Positions 9,150 to 18,656 are shown, numbered from the stretch's first letter. The stretch: 64,000 nucleotides of DNA from Cryomorpha sp963741985 (GCA_963741985.1 CAVUKD010000004.1:310001-374000), one strand, 5' to 3'. A program made the numbers and translations. The notes: generated from the sequence alone by a model not told the origin.

Positions 9150-9896
9150 CTATGTAAGCATACCTCCGTTCACGCTTATGGTTTGACCCGTAATGTAACT
9201 GCTCATTTCAGAACCGAGAAAAACACAGGTATTAGCGATATCTTCTGGAGTTCCACCGCGTTTGAGTGGTATGGCATCACGCCAGCTCTGAACGGTTTTT
9301 TCGTCAAGGGCTCCGGTCATTTCAGTTTCTATAAAGCCTGGTGCAATGGCATTGCAACGAATATTTCGAGAGCCGAGCTCAAGGGCTACCGATTTGGTAA
9401 AACCAAGAATTCCGGCTTTTGAAGCTGCGTAGTTGGCTTGGCCGGCATTGCCCTGAAGCCCAACCACCGAACTCATATTGATAATCGATCCGGCACGTGC
9501 TTTGAGCATCGGTTTCAATACCGCTTTTGTGAGATTGAAAACAGATTTAAGGTTTACTGCCATGATTTCGTCCCACTGCTCTTCACTCATGCGCATGAGC
9601 AGATTGTCACGGGTTATGCCGGCATTATTTACCAAAATATCGATTTGACCATATTCGGCAATTACCTCATCCGCTAGTTTTTGAGCTGCTGCGAAATCGC
9701 CGGCATCGCTTTTAAAACCTTTTGCCGTTCCGCCTCTAGCAGAAAGCTCACTCTCGAGGGCTTTGGCTTTTTCGTCAGAGCTCATATACGTAAAACACAC
9801 TGTAGCACCTTGGTCTACATACATTTGGGCTATTGCCTTCCCGATTCCGCGAGAGGCACCCGTGATGATAGCAATTTTTCCTTCGAGTAGTTTCAT
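9150..9896 (-). CDS. fabG: 3-oxoacyl-[acyl-carrier-protein] reductase
   Basis: 248 residues from the ATG at 9896 (MKLLEGKIAIITGASRGIG); a frame extension to 9941 adds 15 residues with no homology and is rejected. It reduces 3-oxoacyl-ACP with NADPH in the fatty-acid elongation cycle. The cofactor motif TGASRGIG is at about 12-19, NNAG near 91-94, and the catalytic S143, Y156 and K160 lie in MSSVVGLQGNAGQANYAASK, with the 13-residue spacing of FabG. The C-terminal VNGGMLT is typical. No other fatty-acid genes are adjacent, so the call rests on the sequence, which is strongly FabG-like among short-chain dehydrogenases. Confidence 0.92.
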   Translation of the reverse strand: MKLLEGKIAIITGASRGIGKAIAQMYVDQGATVCFTYMSSDEKAKALESELSARGGTAKGFKSDAGDFAAAQKLADEVIAEYGQIDILVNNAGITRDNLLMRMSEEQWDEIMAVNLKSVFNLTKAVLKPMLKARAGSIINMSSVVGLQGNAGQANYAASKAGILGFTKSVALELGSRNIRCNAIAPGFIETEMTGALDEKTVQSWRDAIPLKRGGTPEDIANTCVFLGSEMSSYITGQTISVNGGMLT

Positions 9897-10130
9897 GAAT
9901 TCCGATTCAATATTTGCCGTAAAGTTAAAAACTATGGGCAATGGTGAAACTTAAAATTGTTTAATCCGCTCTGGTACTTGTCCTAAAAAGACGAGACGAT
10001 TTCTCGAATGAATCCGGTCAACCTCATTTAGGATTGTTTTTCGTATTTGGTAGGGAGTATAATTTTGAAAACCAGAGTTAGACCACCAAAATATGAGCAT
10101 CTCAAACAATTCGACAATCTACATTTTCAG

Positions 10131-10621
10131 CTATTTATCGTTCAATGCGTTTTTCAGAGCTTCTTTGTAATCAAAATTTTCAGGCAGTTTAAATTAGGCA
10201 GTTTAAAAGATCCACTGATCGATTCGACCGTAATCGTGATCACAATAGCGTCTGCAATTTCACCTTTAGTAATTGATTTTAAATAATTCACTATCAAGTC
10301 TCAAAGGCTTATGCCTTGTTTTGTTGCGTAGAACTTTGCTTTCTCAATACCTGACTTGCCAGCAGTCAGTATTAATTTTGTACTGATTTTTCAGGCAGGC
10401 GGCGATCGATTTGGACACCACAAAAATTGGTCTCGTCTCTCCCGGAAATACGGGCTTGTTTGGCAGTTACCACAATAGTTTCTCCTTTAATGTCGAAATA
10501 AACCTTTTTAGAGCCAATTTAAGAGGCGTTACTGATACGGCTTTTTCCTTTTGAGATTACAGAAACTCTTCATTTAATCCCCGTAAATAGCACGTGCCGC
10601 ATCAACTGGCTTCGGCGTAGG
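10131..10621 (-). pseudogene. Decayed gene, unrecognised family
   Basis: No intact frame fills the 760 bases between fabG and the lipase gene, but the minus strand shows consecutive coding-like peptides in shifting frames. In order they are PVDAARAIYGD; RVSVISKGKSRISNAS then an in-frame TAA; SKKVYFDIKGETIVVTAKQA; a frame change near 10380; AGKSGIEKAKFYATKQGISL then an in-frame TGA near 10300; VNYLKSITKGEIADAI; and ENFDYKEALKNALNDK ending at the TAG 10131-10133. The last junction is exact: AGGCAGTTTAAA occurs at 10182 and again at 10196 (14-bp period), and deleting one 14-bp unit restores the reading SGSFKLPENFDYKEALKNALNDK. The ancestral protein was perhaps 150 residues. I do not recognise its family. 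Confidence 0.55.
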
Positions 10622-10706
10622 AAGAAATTACATTGCAATATGCAGAATACGCTCAAATGCAATCGCATGTTTTGTCAAGAAATTTACAATCTGATTTTGT
10701 ATCAAA

Positions 10707-12134
10707 TTATCGCTCCACAACCACATTGCCGACATATACCCGAGTTGGTCCGCTTAGTTTTACCACGTAATAACCGGCAGACAGGGATGATAAGTCCACG
10801 CGTGTTTGATTGCCGCGAACATCCACCGTCATGACCAATTTTCCGTGAACATCAAACATCTGCAGAACCCCTGAGGATTCAGGATTGATTATGTTTAATG
10901 TCGCATTTGCCGGATTCGGAAATAATTCAAGCGGTGCCTCAACAACTTCTCTCACCGTATTAGGCACACACAACGTAGTCATACCACTAAAGAAAGTCCA
11001 GGCAGCATTCATCGAAGGATTGAAGCACTGACCATGACTGCCTCCGGTAAGGACATTGATCGCATCAACATCTTCGGCACCATTCGCCTGCATAGTGGTT
11101 TCGGCCAACGTGCTATTCACATAATACACTTGTTCGTCGCCTGTACAATAATACATGCGCAAAGGCATTTCCGGCGCCCAATCGTTGTTGTTGTTGTCGG
11201 CAAGTGCCTGCCAAATAGGATGATTTGGATTGCTTTGCACATTGCTTAGGACGGTATCAATGAGAAAATCACTCATGGAAGTTGGAAACTGGTTATTTAC
11301 ATAACTCATGCTGTACAGATTTTGTTCACCATCAAAATATTGGGGTACCGTCTCATTATAAGGTGATTTATAAAAACCATCAATATCATCATAAATATTG
11401 CCGTACACCAATTGATACGTCTCCATAATGAAAGCCACGTAACCGAAAAAATTGTAATTAATCTGCTCGAATATAATCGGTGTGGCTGTGGTGCCCGACA
11501 AGTCATACGAACCGCTACAAGGCGCACCGGCCACAATCCCTATCGAATCGAGCAAGTCATTTTCTTGCGCGTACTTAAGCGTTGCCATAGCGGCGTGACC
11601 TCCCTGAGAAAAACCAGTGATGAAGACGTCGTGGTTGTCGCTTATCTCCTCGCCTTCCAGAAATTGGCGCGCAGCATATATCATGTCAAGGGTAGCTGTG
11701 GCCTCGGTGGTATTATGCTCATATGGATGTAATCCGGGGCTTTCGCCCATCCCGATATAATCGGGCCCCAGAGCGATAAATCCTGAGGATGCAAATTGAC
11801 GTACATCAGCTCCTTCAAAATTTAGAGACGACGGCACATCGAATTTTTTTAGTACCGTACCATGGCAATACACCAGCATGGGAAGTTCGGTGCATTCAGT
11901 CCCCATGGGAATGGATAGGAGTCCTGAAGCAATCGTAGAGTCTCCATGTGCATCGGTACTGCTGTATATCAGCTTGTAATTGGCCACATCGTAATGTTGC
12001 GGTATATTGGTTACAGTATTGTTCGTTGCGGCTGGAGTTGTACTGAGGAATTCGCTACTGATGAGTGTTTGACCATGGATATAAGTAGATAATACCGTGA
12101 ATACGAAAAGTGCGATGGGATTGAGGTTTTTCAT
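10707..12134 (-). CDS. Secreted alpha/beta-hydrolase (lipase/esterase) with T9SS sorting domain
   Basis: 475 residues. Signal peptide 1-21 (ending STYIHGQ), then an alpha/beta-hydrolase of the secretory-lipase type: the nucleophile elbow GFSQGGH places the catalytic serine at S176, and GSHGQC near residue 377 is a candidate site for the catalytic histidine. PMLVYCHGTV and GPDYIGMG are the oxyanion-side strands. From about residue 400 the protein ends in a T9SS type A sorting domain (LFPNPANATLNI, then GVLQMFDVHGKLV, then VDLSSLSAGYYVVKL), so it is exported across the outer membrane and cleaved or attached at the surface. The substrate is presumably ester-linked lipid or polymer outside the cell. 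Confidence 0.88.
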   Translation of the reverse strand: MKNLNPIALFVFTVLSTYIHGQTLISSEFLSTTPAATNNTVTNIPQHYDVANYKLIYSSTDAHGDSTIASGLLSIPMGTECTELPMLVYCHGTVLKKFDVPSSLNFEGADVRQFASSGFIALGPDYIGMGESPGLHPYEHNTTEATATLDMIYAARQFLEGEEISDNHDVFITGFSQGGHAAMATLKYAQENDLLDSIGIVAGAPCSGSYDLSGTTATPIIFEQINYNFFGYVAFIMETYQLVYGNIYDDIDGFYKSPYNETVPQYFDGEQNLYSMSYVNNQFPTSMSDFLIDTVLSNVQSNPNHPIWQALADNNNNDWAPEMPLRMYYCTGDEQVYYVNSTLAETTMQANGAEDVDAINVLTGGSHGQCFNPSMNAAWTFFSGMTTLCVPNTVREVVEAPLELFPNPANATLNIINPESSGVLQMFDVHGKLVMTVDVRGNQTRVDLSSLSAGYYVVKLSGPTRVYVGNVVVER

Positions 12135-12401
12135 CTGGATTGTTTTTAATTTTGGTTACCTTGCAGGTTAAAGAAACTATTTTGATTTTTTTATTTCGAG
12201 GAAGCGAATACTATTTTTTAACTTCACGGTATTCTCTACAACCCAATTCACGGCAATAAAAATTCTTCAGAGACGCCGGTGACTCAATTTAACTCGGCTT
12301 TCTATGTCAAACTTTTCTATCGAACTGAGACTCTTCATAACCAACCTATAACCATCACCAAAGTGAATGCCTTTCCCATTAGATTTCTTATCTTCGGAAA
12401 T

Positions 12402-13208
12402 ATGACAACATGCTACAATTCCACGTTTTTCTTGTTAGTCTACCTCTTGACAGTTCCGGCTCTTGGCCAACAAGTACCCAATTCCGGTTTTGAAAACTGG
12501 ACGAACATGAACGGAATATGGGAGCCCGACGATTGGAATACCCAAAATGGCCTGAGTGGTGATGAGCCGCCCGTCACCCGCAGCATGGATGCGTATGAAG
12601 GCGACTATGCGATGAAAGTGGAAGCTTTGTTGAATCCTCAAATTGGTCCAATAGCATGGTATGGAGAAGCTTTCACTCAAGTAGCAATCGACTATATTCC
12701 GCCTGCACTGAATTTTTACACCAAATATATAGCCGCGAGTGGTTCGGTGCTGGTGGATGTAAAATTTTATAATGACAGCCTCTTGGTCTTATATGAAGGT
12801 TGGTACTCCACCGATACAGCGGAGGTTTACATACCGGTATCGATACCGCTTGAACAAGTCGATTCCAGTGTCACTCACGCAACCATCAAGGTATATGCGC
12901 TTGTGGGAGATGCTTTTCCCGGTATTGCACAAATTTGGGTCGATAAGATGGAATTTGGCGAATATTCCGCCGTGCCAGAACTGGGCAAAGCGAGCTTGAA
13001 AGTTTACCCAAATCCAACCAATGGGATGGTTTATATAAAATCTGCAAAAGACATTGGAAAACTTATGATTTTCAATGCGCTCGGGCAAATGGTTTGGATT
13101 GAGGCCGTTTCGGGAAACGAAGCCGAAATAGATATAACCTCTTTTAAACCAGGGATTTACATGCTTTTCAGCGAAAGCGGAGAGAAAAGAAGATTGATAG
13201 TGGAGTGA
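12402..13208 (+). CDS. T9SS secreted protein, first of three tandem paralogues
   Basis: 268 residues starting at the ATG 12402, which directly precedes a signal peptide (FFLLVYLLTVPALGQ); longer in-frame starts from 12279 have no signal sequence and are rejected. After cleavage comes QVPNSGFENWTNMNGIWEPD, then a beta-rich domain with FYTKYI and VDVKFYNDSLL, and a T9SS sorting domain from about residue 195 (LKVYPNPTNGMVYI, IFNALGQMV, GIYMLFSESG). The PNSGFENW opening resembles carbohydrate-associated PCMD-type domains of Bacteroidota. The next two genes have the same architecture, so this is a tandem family. Function unknown, probably surface glycan or adhesion related. Confidence 0.82.
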   Translation: MTTCYNSTFFLLVYLLTVPALGQQVPNSGFENWTNMNGIWEPDDWNTQNGLSGDEPPVTRSMDAYEGDYAMKVEALLNPQIGPIAWYGEAFTQVAIDYIPPALNFYTKYIAASGSVLVDVKFYNDSLLVLYEGWYSTDTAEVYIPVSIPLEQVDSSVTHATIKVYALVGDAFPGIAQIWVDKMEFGEYSAVPELGKASLKVYPNPTNGMVYIKSAKDIGKLMIFNALGQMVWIEAVSGNEAEIDITSFKPGIYMLFSESGEKRRLIVE

Positions 13209-13328
13209 AGATAAAGTCGGCTCCTGATTTTACGAACCGGTTCTTAATGATCAAATCCGTAAATACACTGAAAGATACCTTTGATATATCCATTCATCGG
13301 TTTTCGTTTCGATTATTTATATTGAAGT

Positions 13329-14129
13329 ATGAAAACATTCCACCTTATCGTACTCGTGTGCATTTGTAGCTTCATTTCCAATTCTGTTAATGGACAGGAA
13401 ATTCCCAATTCCGGATTTGAAAACTGGGCTATGATCAATGGTATTCTAGAGCCCGACGAATGGACAACAAATAACACTCAAACCCAAAACGAACCTTCCG
13501 TGACGCGGAGTACAAACGCTTTCTCCGGGCAATATGCGATACGTGTAAAACCTACCCTGACAATCGACAATACTTATCATGGCGAGGCTTCTATCGAAAT
13601 TCAGTCCGACACAATGTCTTCGACTATATCCTTTCACGTAAAACAAATTCAAGAAGGTAACGTTGCAAACAATTGGGTGCAAGTGAAATACTATTCGAAT
13701 AACATGTTATTGGGGTACCAGCTTATAGGTTCTACAGCATCCTCGGATTCATATCACGAAATGGTATCCCAAATTAACTACCCGGATTCAACAGATAGAA
13801 TAGTACTCAAAATCATTTCAACCGCGTATCAACCTGATAGTAATTCAAAGATATGGGTGGATGATATAAAATTTCTTGAAACGGCCACACGTGTTATTAA
13901 CCCGTCAGTTTCAAAACTAAAAATCTATCCAAATCCGGCGGTAAGTCAAGTCTTTATGGAAGGCGAACAAAACATCGGATCCCTCAAAATTTTTGATACA
14001 TCGGGAAGGTTGGTATTCTCCAAAAACATCGCCACAAATGAAACTCAGATTGACATCAGTTCACTGAGAGCAGGGTTTTATACGCTTTTAAGCGAAAGTG
14101 GAACTCAAAAACTGATGGTGAAGGAGTGA
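13329..14129 (+). CDS. T9SS secreted protein, second tandem paralogue
   Basis: 266 residues with a signal peptide (about 1-22, ending NSVNGQ) followed by EIPNSGFENWAMINGILEPD, nearly the same opening as the upstream gene, a divergent middle domain, and a T9SS type A sorting domain (LKIYPNPAVSQVFM, IFDTSGRLVFS, GFYTLLSESGTQKLMV). The sorting domain is closest to that of the third copy. It lies 120 bases downstream of the first copy on the same strand. The middle domain has drifted more than the ends, as expected for a substrate- or ligand-binding part under different selection. Function unknown. Confidence 0.82.
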   Translation: MKTFHLIVLVCICSFISNSVNGQEIPNSGFENWAMINGILEPDEWTTNNTQTQNEPSVTRSTNAFSGQYAIRVKPTLTIDNTYHGEASIEIQSDTMSSTISFHVKQIQEGNVANNWVQVKYYSNNMLLGYQLIGSTASSDSYHEMVSQINYPDSTDRIVLKIISTAYQPDSNSKIWVDDIKFLETATRVINPSVSKLKIYPNPAVSQVFMEGEQNIGSLKIFDTSGRLVFSKNIATNETQIDISSLRAGFYTLLSESGTQKLMVKE

Positions 14130-14288
14130 AGAATGTGATATTCTGATTTGCCAATAATCCACTCTATTCAGTATATTATCCTTCGCATGCAACATCACAA
14201 TTTGTTGTTTTATATAGGTCTGCTTATATTCAACCAATAAATGCAACCATCTCGGTGATTTTTGCATCTTAACATAAAGCCAACACGC

Positions 14289-15059
14289 ATGAAAAAACTT
14301 ATCCTCCTCTTCTCATTTCTGCCCTTATTTGCCGCAGCCCAAACCATCCCCAACGGTGATTTTGAAAGTTGGGAATTTTACGGCTGGGGATACAATCCGG
14401 AAAATTGGGAAACCGGAAATACGCAATTGATGGATCCTGTGATTCGAGATTCCGATTCGTACGAAGGAGATTATGCAATGCAGGTACATGCCATTCCGAA
14501 TGGTTTGGGATTATATGCCGAGGCAACTACCGATTTTGAAATTACTGTTATTCCTGAAGCATTAAATTTCTACACTAAATATTACTGCGAAAACGGCGGA
14601 GTGGCAGTCGAAATTTTCTTTTACAACGATAGTATTCTCATGTCTTCATCCAGCTGGTATGGCTCGGATACGCTCGATAGCTATGGTTTGGTATCGATCC
14701 AACTGGAGCCGATTGATCCGATTATCAATCATGCGGTCGTCAAAGTGAGTGCTTCGGTGGGTGATTTTGCGCCGGGTAATGCACGCATTCTGGTCGATCA
14801 GATGGACTTTGGATTTTACCTTTCGGTAAATGATGAAAGGAGAACGTTTTTTTCGGTTTACCCCAATCCTGCTGATAACCAGCTAAATATAAAAGGAGAA
14901 AAAACAATTGGTACGCTTAGAATCTTTGATGTTTCAGGTCGGTTAGTATTTTCAAATATCATTTCAAGCAATGAAGCTCAAATTGATATAAGCATGTTAA
15001 AATCAGGTTTTTACACACTTTTCAGCGAAAGCGGAACACAAAAGCTGGTGGTAAAATAA
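14289..15059 (+). CDS. T9SS secreted protein, third tandem paralogue
   Basis: 256 residues from the ATG at 14289, which begins the signal peptide MKKLILLFSFLPLFAAAQ. The mature start is TIPNGDFESWEFYGWGYNPE, a diverged version of the PNSGFENW opening of the two upstream genes. The middle domain (FYTKYY, VEIFFYNDSIL, IDPIINHAVVKVSASVGDF) matches the first copy much better than the second, while the C-terminal sorting domain (GRLVFSNIISSNEAQIDI, GFYTLFSESGTQKLVV) matches the second. That mosaic suggests exchange between copies. Function unknown. Confidence 0.82.
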   Translation: MKKLILLFSFLPLFAAAQTIPNGDFESWEFYGWGYNPENWETGNTQLMDPVIRDSDSYEGDYAMQVHAIPNGLGLYAEATTDFEITVIPEALNFYTKYYCENGGVAVEIFFYNDSILMSSSSWYGSDTLDSYGLVSIQLEPIDPIINHAVVKVSASVGDFAPGNARILVDQMDFGFYLSVNDERRTFFSVYPNPADNQLNIKGEKTIGTLRIFDVSGRLVFSNIISSNEAQIDISMLKSGFYTLFSESGTQKLVVK

Positions 15060-15080
15060 AACTGAAATCCTTTCTAAGGT

Positions 15081-16166
15081 TTACTCCTCTGCAACGGCAT
15101 CCCTATTGCCTCTTTCTTGCTTTCCCTCCTCTATCAACTCTTCTACTTTTTCGGTATCGCCGGCTTCTTCGTTTTCCTTTTCTTTTTCTTGCTCCGGATT
15201 CTCCCTGTCTATCCAGAAAGAACAAAACATTGGCAAATGATCCGAACCGATCGGACTGAGGGTTTTAAAATCTTCTATAAAGATATCGCTCGAATGAAAG
15301 AATAAATCGATTGGGACTCGAAGAAGTCTGTACTTTGCGTGAAAAGTGGAAACAAGACCATATCCCCTGCGCGGATCTATAAGTTGGGAAGTTTTTCGAA
15401 AAAGTTGCGACGACCGTGCCCACGCCACATTGTTAAAATCACCTACTACAATTACCGATTTTTTAAGCTTTCTTACCCGCTTGGCTATAGCGACCAAATC
15501 GCCGTCGCGCTCTTTCGAGGTTTCCTCTTCGGTGGGACTTGGTGGAGGCGGATGGACACCAAAAAAGGTGAAGTGATTGCCATTATTGGCTTTCAAGGCG
15601 ATTTCAAAACTTGGAATATCATCTGAAACAAAGTAATGGGTTTGGGCTTTTTCAATGGGTATTTTTGAATAAAAGTGCATTCCATACGTGTTTTCCAAGG
15701 TCTTCTTGTGGGTTTGTGGATAATCATCTTCAATTTCTTTTAGAGCATTTTCCCAATCGCTGTTGCTCTCGACGGTTAGCACAATGTCCGGGTTGGCTTC
15801 CTTGATCAATTCAATTAGTAAATGGTAATCGGTATTGAATTGATAGACATTTGCCGAAAGGATAGAAACAATGTTCGACGCCTCATAGGATGATTCAGTT
15901 CGCTTTGCTCTGTAAATAGGACTGTAAGGAAAGAGCATCCAAAAATTTTGAAATATCACGACAAGCAGCAAAGCCTGGCTAGTGTAAAAAATCCAGTTAA
16001 AATTATGCAGAAAAAACCAGCCAAATAAAGCTGCTATAACCTCAAGCACCATGAGTTGTATGCGTCCAAAATCCCATACCCGAAACATCCAATGCTGGTT
16101 GTGCAACATGGGAAGCAGGTTGAGAATAATGAGTATTATAGAAAAGGAGTAAAAGATAATGGCCAT
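15081..16166 (-). CDS. Endonuclease/exonuclease/phosphatase (EEP) family membrane protein
   Basis: 361 residues from the ATG at 16166; an extension to 16232 is possible but adds residues without pattern. Two or three N-terminal transmembrane helices (IIFYSFSIILIILNLLPML, LMVLEVIAALFGWFFLHN, ALLLVVIFQNFWML) are followed from about residue 105 by an EEP fold: ILSANVYQFN, DIVLTVESN with the metal-binding glutamate, FFGVHPPPP, VVGDFNNVAW carrying the D-x-N pair, and SDHLPMFCSF with the catalytic SDH. The C-terminal 40 residues are almost all charged (many Glu/Lys). A phosphodiesterase or lipid phosphatase facing the periplasm is the usual inference for this topology. It is divergent from the Nudix gene. 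Confidence 0.85.
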   Translation of the reverse strand: MAIIFYSFSIILIILNLLPMLHNQHWMFRVWDFGRIQLMVLEVIAALFGWFFLHNFNWIFYTSQALLLVVIFQNFWMLFPYSPIYRAKRTESSYEASNIVSILSANVYQFNTDYHLLIELIKEANPDIVLTVESNSDWENALKEIEDDYPQTHKKTLENTYGMHFYSKIPIEKAQTHYFVSDDIPSFEIALKANNGNHFTFFGVHPPPPSPTEEETSKERDGDLVAIAKRVRKLKKSVIVVGDFNNVAWARSSQLFRKTSQLIDPRRGYGLVSTFHAKYRLLRVPIDLFFHSSDIFIEDFKTLSPIGSDHLPMFCSFWIDRENPEQEKEKENEEAGDTEKVEELIEEGKQERGNRDAVAEE

Positions 16167-16246
16167 ATCACAAATTAGGATAGCGGGACAAATATAAAAA
16201 TGACATGTGTAAAATAGACGAATTCCGTACATTTCCGAATTTAAAT

Positions 16247-16675
16247 ATGTCTATAAATCAAAACATAAAGCTAACAGTTGATGCTGTTATCTTTTCGAAA
16301 GAAGACCAAGCGGATTTTGTTCTTTTAGTCAAACGAAAGAATGCACCTTTTAAAGGACAATGGGTTTTCCCCGGTGGATTTGTCGAAGATGGTGAAACCT
16401 TAGAAGAGGCGGCACGCAGAGAGCTGGAAGAAGAAACTTCGTTAAAAACGGAAAGCCTAAACCAATTGAAGGCCTATGGGGATCCCGGCCGTGACCCGCG
16501 CGGACATACCGTCACTGTCGCTTTTTGGGGAGAGGTTAATAAAGCCGCAGTGCAGATTCAGGCTGCTTCAGATGCGGATGAGGTGCAGTGGTGGGATTTG
16601 ACCAATTTGCCGGACCTGGGATTTGATCATGCCCAAATTTTGAACGATGCGCTGAAAGTGTGTGAGTCGAAATAG
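16247..16675 (+). CDS. Nudix hydrolase
   Basis: 142 residues from the ATG at 16247 (MSINQNIKLTVDAVIF). The Nudix box is present: G-x5-E-x7-RELEEETSL beginning at GFVEDGETLEEAAR, with the glycine after the last two glutamates replaced by serine, which many members tolerate. These enzymes hydrolyse nucleoside diphosphates linked to another group; FKGQWVFPGGFVEDGE and AYGDPGRDPRGHTVTVAF resemble the ADP-ribose pyrophosphatase and NrtR-type subgroup. No DNA-binding winged helix is attached, so an enzyme and not a regulator. The start is 80 bases from the divergent EEP gene. Confidence 0.88.
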   Translation: MSINQNIKLTVDAVIFSKEDQADFVLLVKRKNAPFKGQWVFPGGFVEDGETLEEAARRELEEETSLKTESLNQLKAYGDPGRDPRGHTVTVAFWGEVNKAAVQIQAASDADEVQWWDLTNLPDLGFDHAQILNDALKVCESK

Positions 16676-16818
16676 AAGCAATTCTTTATGAATTTAAAAA
16701 GAAATCTGGACTTGAAAATGGATACTCAGGTCCAGAAAAGGTGCACCGTGCCTATTCCAAAAAATTCATACTTTAGTGGCGAAAGATATTGTTCAAATCC
16801 AATTTAAACCGCTACAAC

Positions 16819-17429
16819 ATGAAAAACGTATTTCTATTTTTTACAGCTTTTATAGTCACTACCTCACTTTTTGCGCAAGCGAAACACCGGAAAAAATTAA
16901 TTATGGAAACCGGATAGATAAGGGTGTGGTTTTATTGACAGGTGGGATATCGTTTAATAAGGACGTAGATAAGTCCACTTCGTTTGATATTCAAGTAGGA
17001 CCTCAATTTGCGGTAAGCAAACACTTTTCGCTCAATTTGGGATTTGAGTATCAAACAGAAAAAACGCTTAATTATATCGTTCTTTCTGGTAAAGATGAAT
17101 ATACCACTACCACTTTTTCAATAATTCCCGGGTGCACTGTTTTTGGGAATGTATCTTTCGGCTGGCTTCAGCCTTATGTAGAAATCGGAATCCCCATTGG
17201 TTTTCTAAGTGATAGTCAGGATAACCATGCAACAGGTGTAGGAGCCGGACTCAACCCGGGGTTAAACATTTACTTGAGTAGGAAAATCGCTTTCAGCGCA
17301 TCGATCGGATTATTACAATACAGCCAGGTAAAATATAAGGACACTGAGGAGAAGGATAATACTGTACGCCTCGGTTTAACTCCAAATGATATTCAACTTG
17401 GACTAATCTGGATCCTCGGTGGCAATTAA
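16819..17429 (+). pseudogene. Outer-membrane beta-barrel protein with frameshift after the signal peptide
   Basis: An ATG at 16819 opens a clear signal peptide (MKNVFLFFTAFIVTTSLFAQ), but that frame stops at 16915-16917. The mature part (SETPEKINYGNRIDKGVVLL onward, about 180 residues) continues in the next frame to 17429, rich in alternating hydrophobic strands typical of small outer-membrane barrels. One missing base near 16879-16884 explains it: reading CAA-AGC in place of CAAGC joins FAQ directly to SETPEK. The intact frame by itself begins with residues that show no export signal. Either the gene has been lost by a 1-bp deletion or the assembly lacks one A. A barrel of about 195 residues would result if repaired. 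Confidence 0.7.
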
Positions 17430-17511
17430 ACTGCAAGAGGTATTGCTAGAAGTGGCGGTTAGGAAAGTATTGAGAGAGAAATCGCGGAATTGAAAAGTTC
17501 TGACCAAGAAA

Positions 17512-17539
17512 AACCCCTCACAGCAAGCCATGAGGGGTT
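17512..17539 (-). terminator. Intrinsic terminator of sucD
   Basis: Perfect 9-bp stem AACCCCTCA/TGAGGGGTT with a 10-base loop, followed on the minus strand by a T-rich stretch (TTTCTT). It begins 25 bases past the sucD stop. Confidence 0.8.
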
Positions 17540-17564
17540 CGAAATATCATTTTGAAAAGAAAAA

Positions 17565-18446
17565 TCAGGCAGTTACTCCAAGCACCTCAGCCATCTTGTG
17601 ACCAATCTGTGCCGGTGAGTCCACTACGTGTATTCCGCATTCACGAAGAATTTTCTTTTTGGCTTCAGCCGTGTCGTCGGCACCACCGACGATTGCACCG
17701 GCATGCCCCATAGTTCGACCTTTTGGAGCGGTAACGCCAGCAATGAATCCTACCACCGGTTTGGTTCCGTTTTCCTTGATCCATTTGGCAGCTTCAGCTT
17801 CGAGATTCCCTCCTATTTCTCCGATCATTACAATACCTTCGGTTTCTGGGTCGGCCATCAAGAGTTGAACGGCTTCTTTGGTAGTAGTTCCGATTATTGG
17901 GTCTCCACCTATACCAATAGCAGTGGTTTGTCCCAAGCCTGCTTTGGTAATCTGATCTACCGCTTCGTAGGTCAATGTTCCAGATTTAGAAACAATTCCG
18001 ATGGTTCCTTTTTTGAAAATAAAACCAGGCATTATACCAACTTTGGCTTCGCCGGCAGTCATAACTCCGGGACAGTTTGGACCTATCAACGTACAATCAT
18101 CCAGTGCGTCGATAAAATCTTTGACCTTCACCATATCATTAACCGGAATTCCTTCGGTGATGGTTACTATAACTTTTATCCCTGCATCGGCAGCTTCGAG
18201 TATGGCATCGGCCGCAAAAGCGGGTGGAACAAAAATGATGGTAACATCGGCACCTGTTTTTGTTACAGCATCAGCTACGGTATTAAAAACGGGTTTATCG
18301 AGATGGGTCTGTCCGCCTTTTCCTGGGGTTACTCCACCGACTACATTTGTACCGTATTCTATCATTTGTCCGGCGTGAAAAGTTCCTTCACTTCCAGTAA
18401 AACCTTGTACTATTACTTTCGAATTTTTATTGACCAAGACGCTCAT
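17565..18446 (-). CDS. sucD: Succinyl-CoA synthetase (ADP-forming), alpha subunit
   Basis: 293 residues, full length. With SucC it interconverts succinyl-CoA and succinate with ATP formation in the TCA cycle. The N-terminal CoA-binding domain shows VQGFTGSEGTFHAGQMIEYG and GGVTPGKGG; the phospho-histidine is H248 in GRTMGHAGAIV; IGPNCPGVM and GIVSKSGTLTYE are conserved ligase motifs. sucC is not in the window, so the two subunits are unlinked here. A strong hairpin terminator follows the gene. The ATG start is supported by MSVLVNKNSKVIVQGFTG, the usual N-terminus of the family. Confidence 0.97.
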   Translation of the reverse strand: MSVLVNKNSKVIVQGFTGSEGTFHAGQMIEYGTNVVGGVTPGKGGQTHLDKPVFNTVADAVTKTGADVTIIFVPPAFAADAILEAADAGIKVIVTITEGIPVNDMVKVKDFIDALDDCTLIGPNCPGVMTAGEAKVGIMPGFIFKKGTIGIVSKSGTLTYEAVDQITKAGLGQTTAIGIGGDPIIGTTTKEAVQLLMADPETEGIVMIGEIGGNLEAEAAKWIKENGTKPVVGFIAGVTAPKGRTMGHAGAIVGGADDTAEAKKKILRECGIHVVDSPAQIGHKMAEVLGVTA

Positions 18447-18656
18447 GAGGCTGTATTTGAATTTTGAGCGACAAACTTACTACATTCGGGCGGGGTGCAC
18501 AAGAGAGGCAGCCTGGAAATTGGTCTCGCGGATGAAGTTGCAAGTTGCTCGAGATAAAGTACCGGCTTTTCCGACAGGTATGCTTTCAGAAGATGCTCGC
18601 ACTAGAAATCTTCTGTTTCTCAGAAAGCATCGGTGAATCTCCAAAACCTTATTCAT

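Noticed and set aside
17628..18467. Long open frame antisense to sucD (279 codons)
   Set aside because: Overlaps the whole of a certain sucD gene; its translation is low-complexity and has no known motif.
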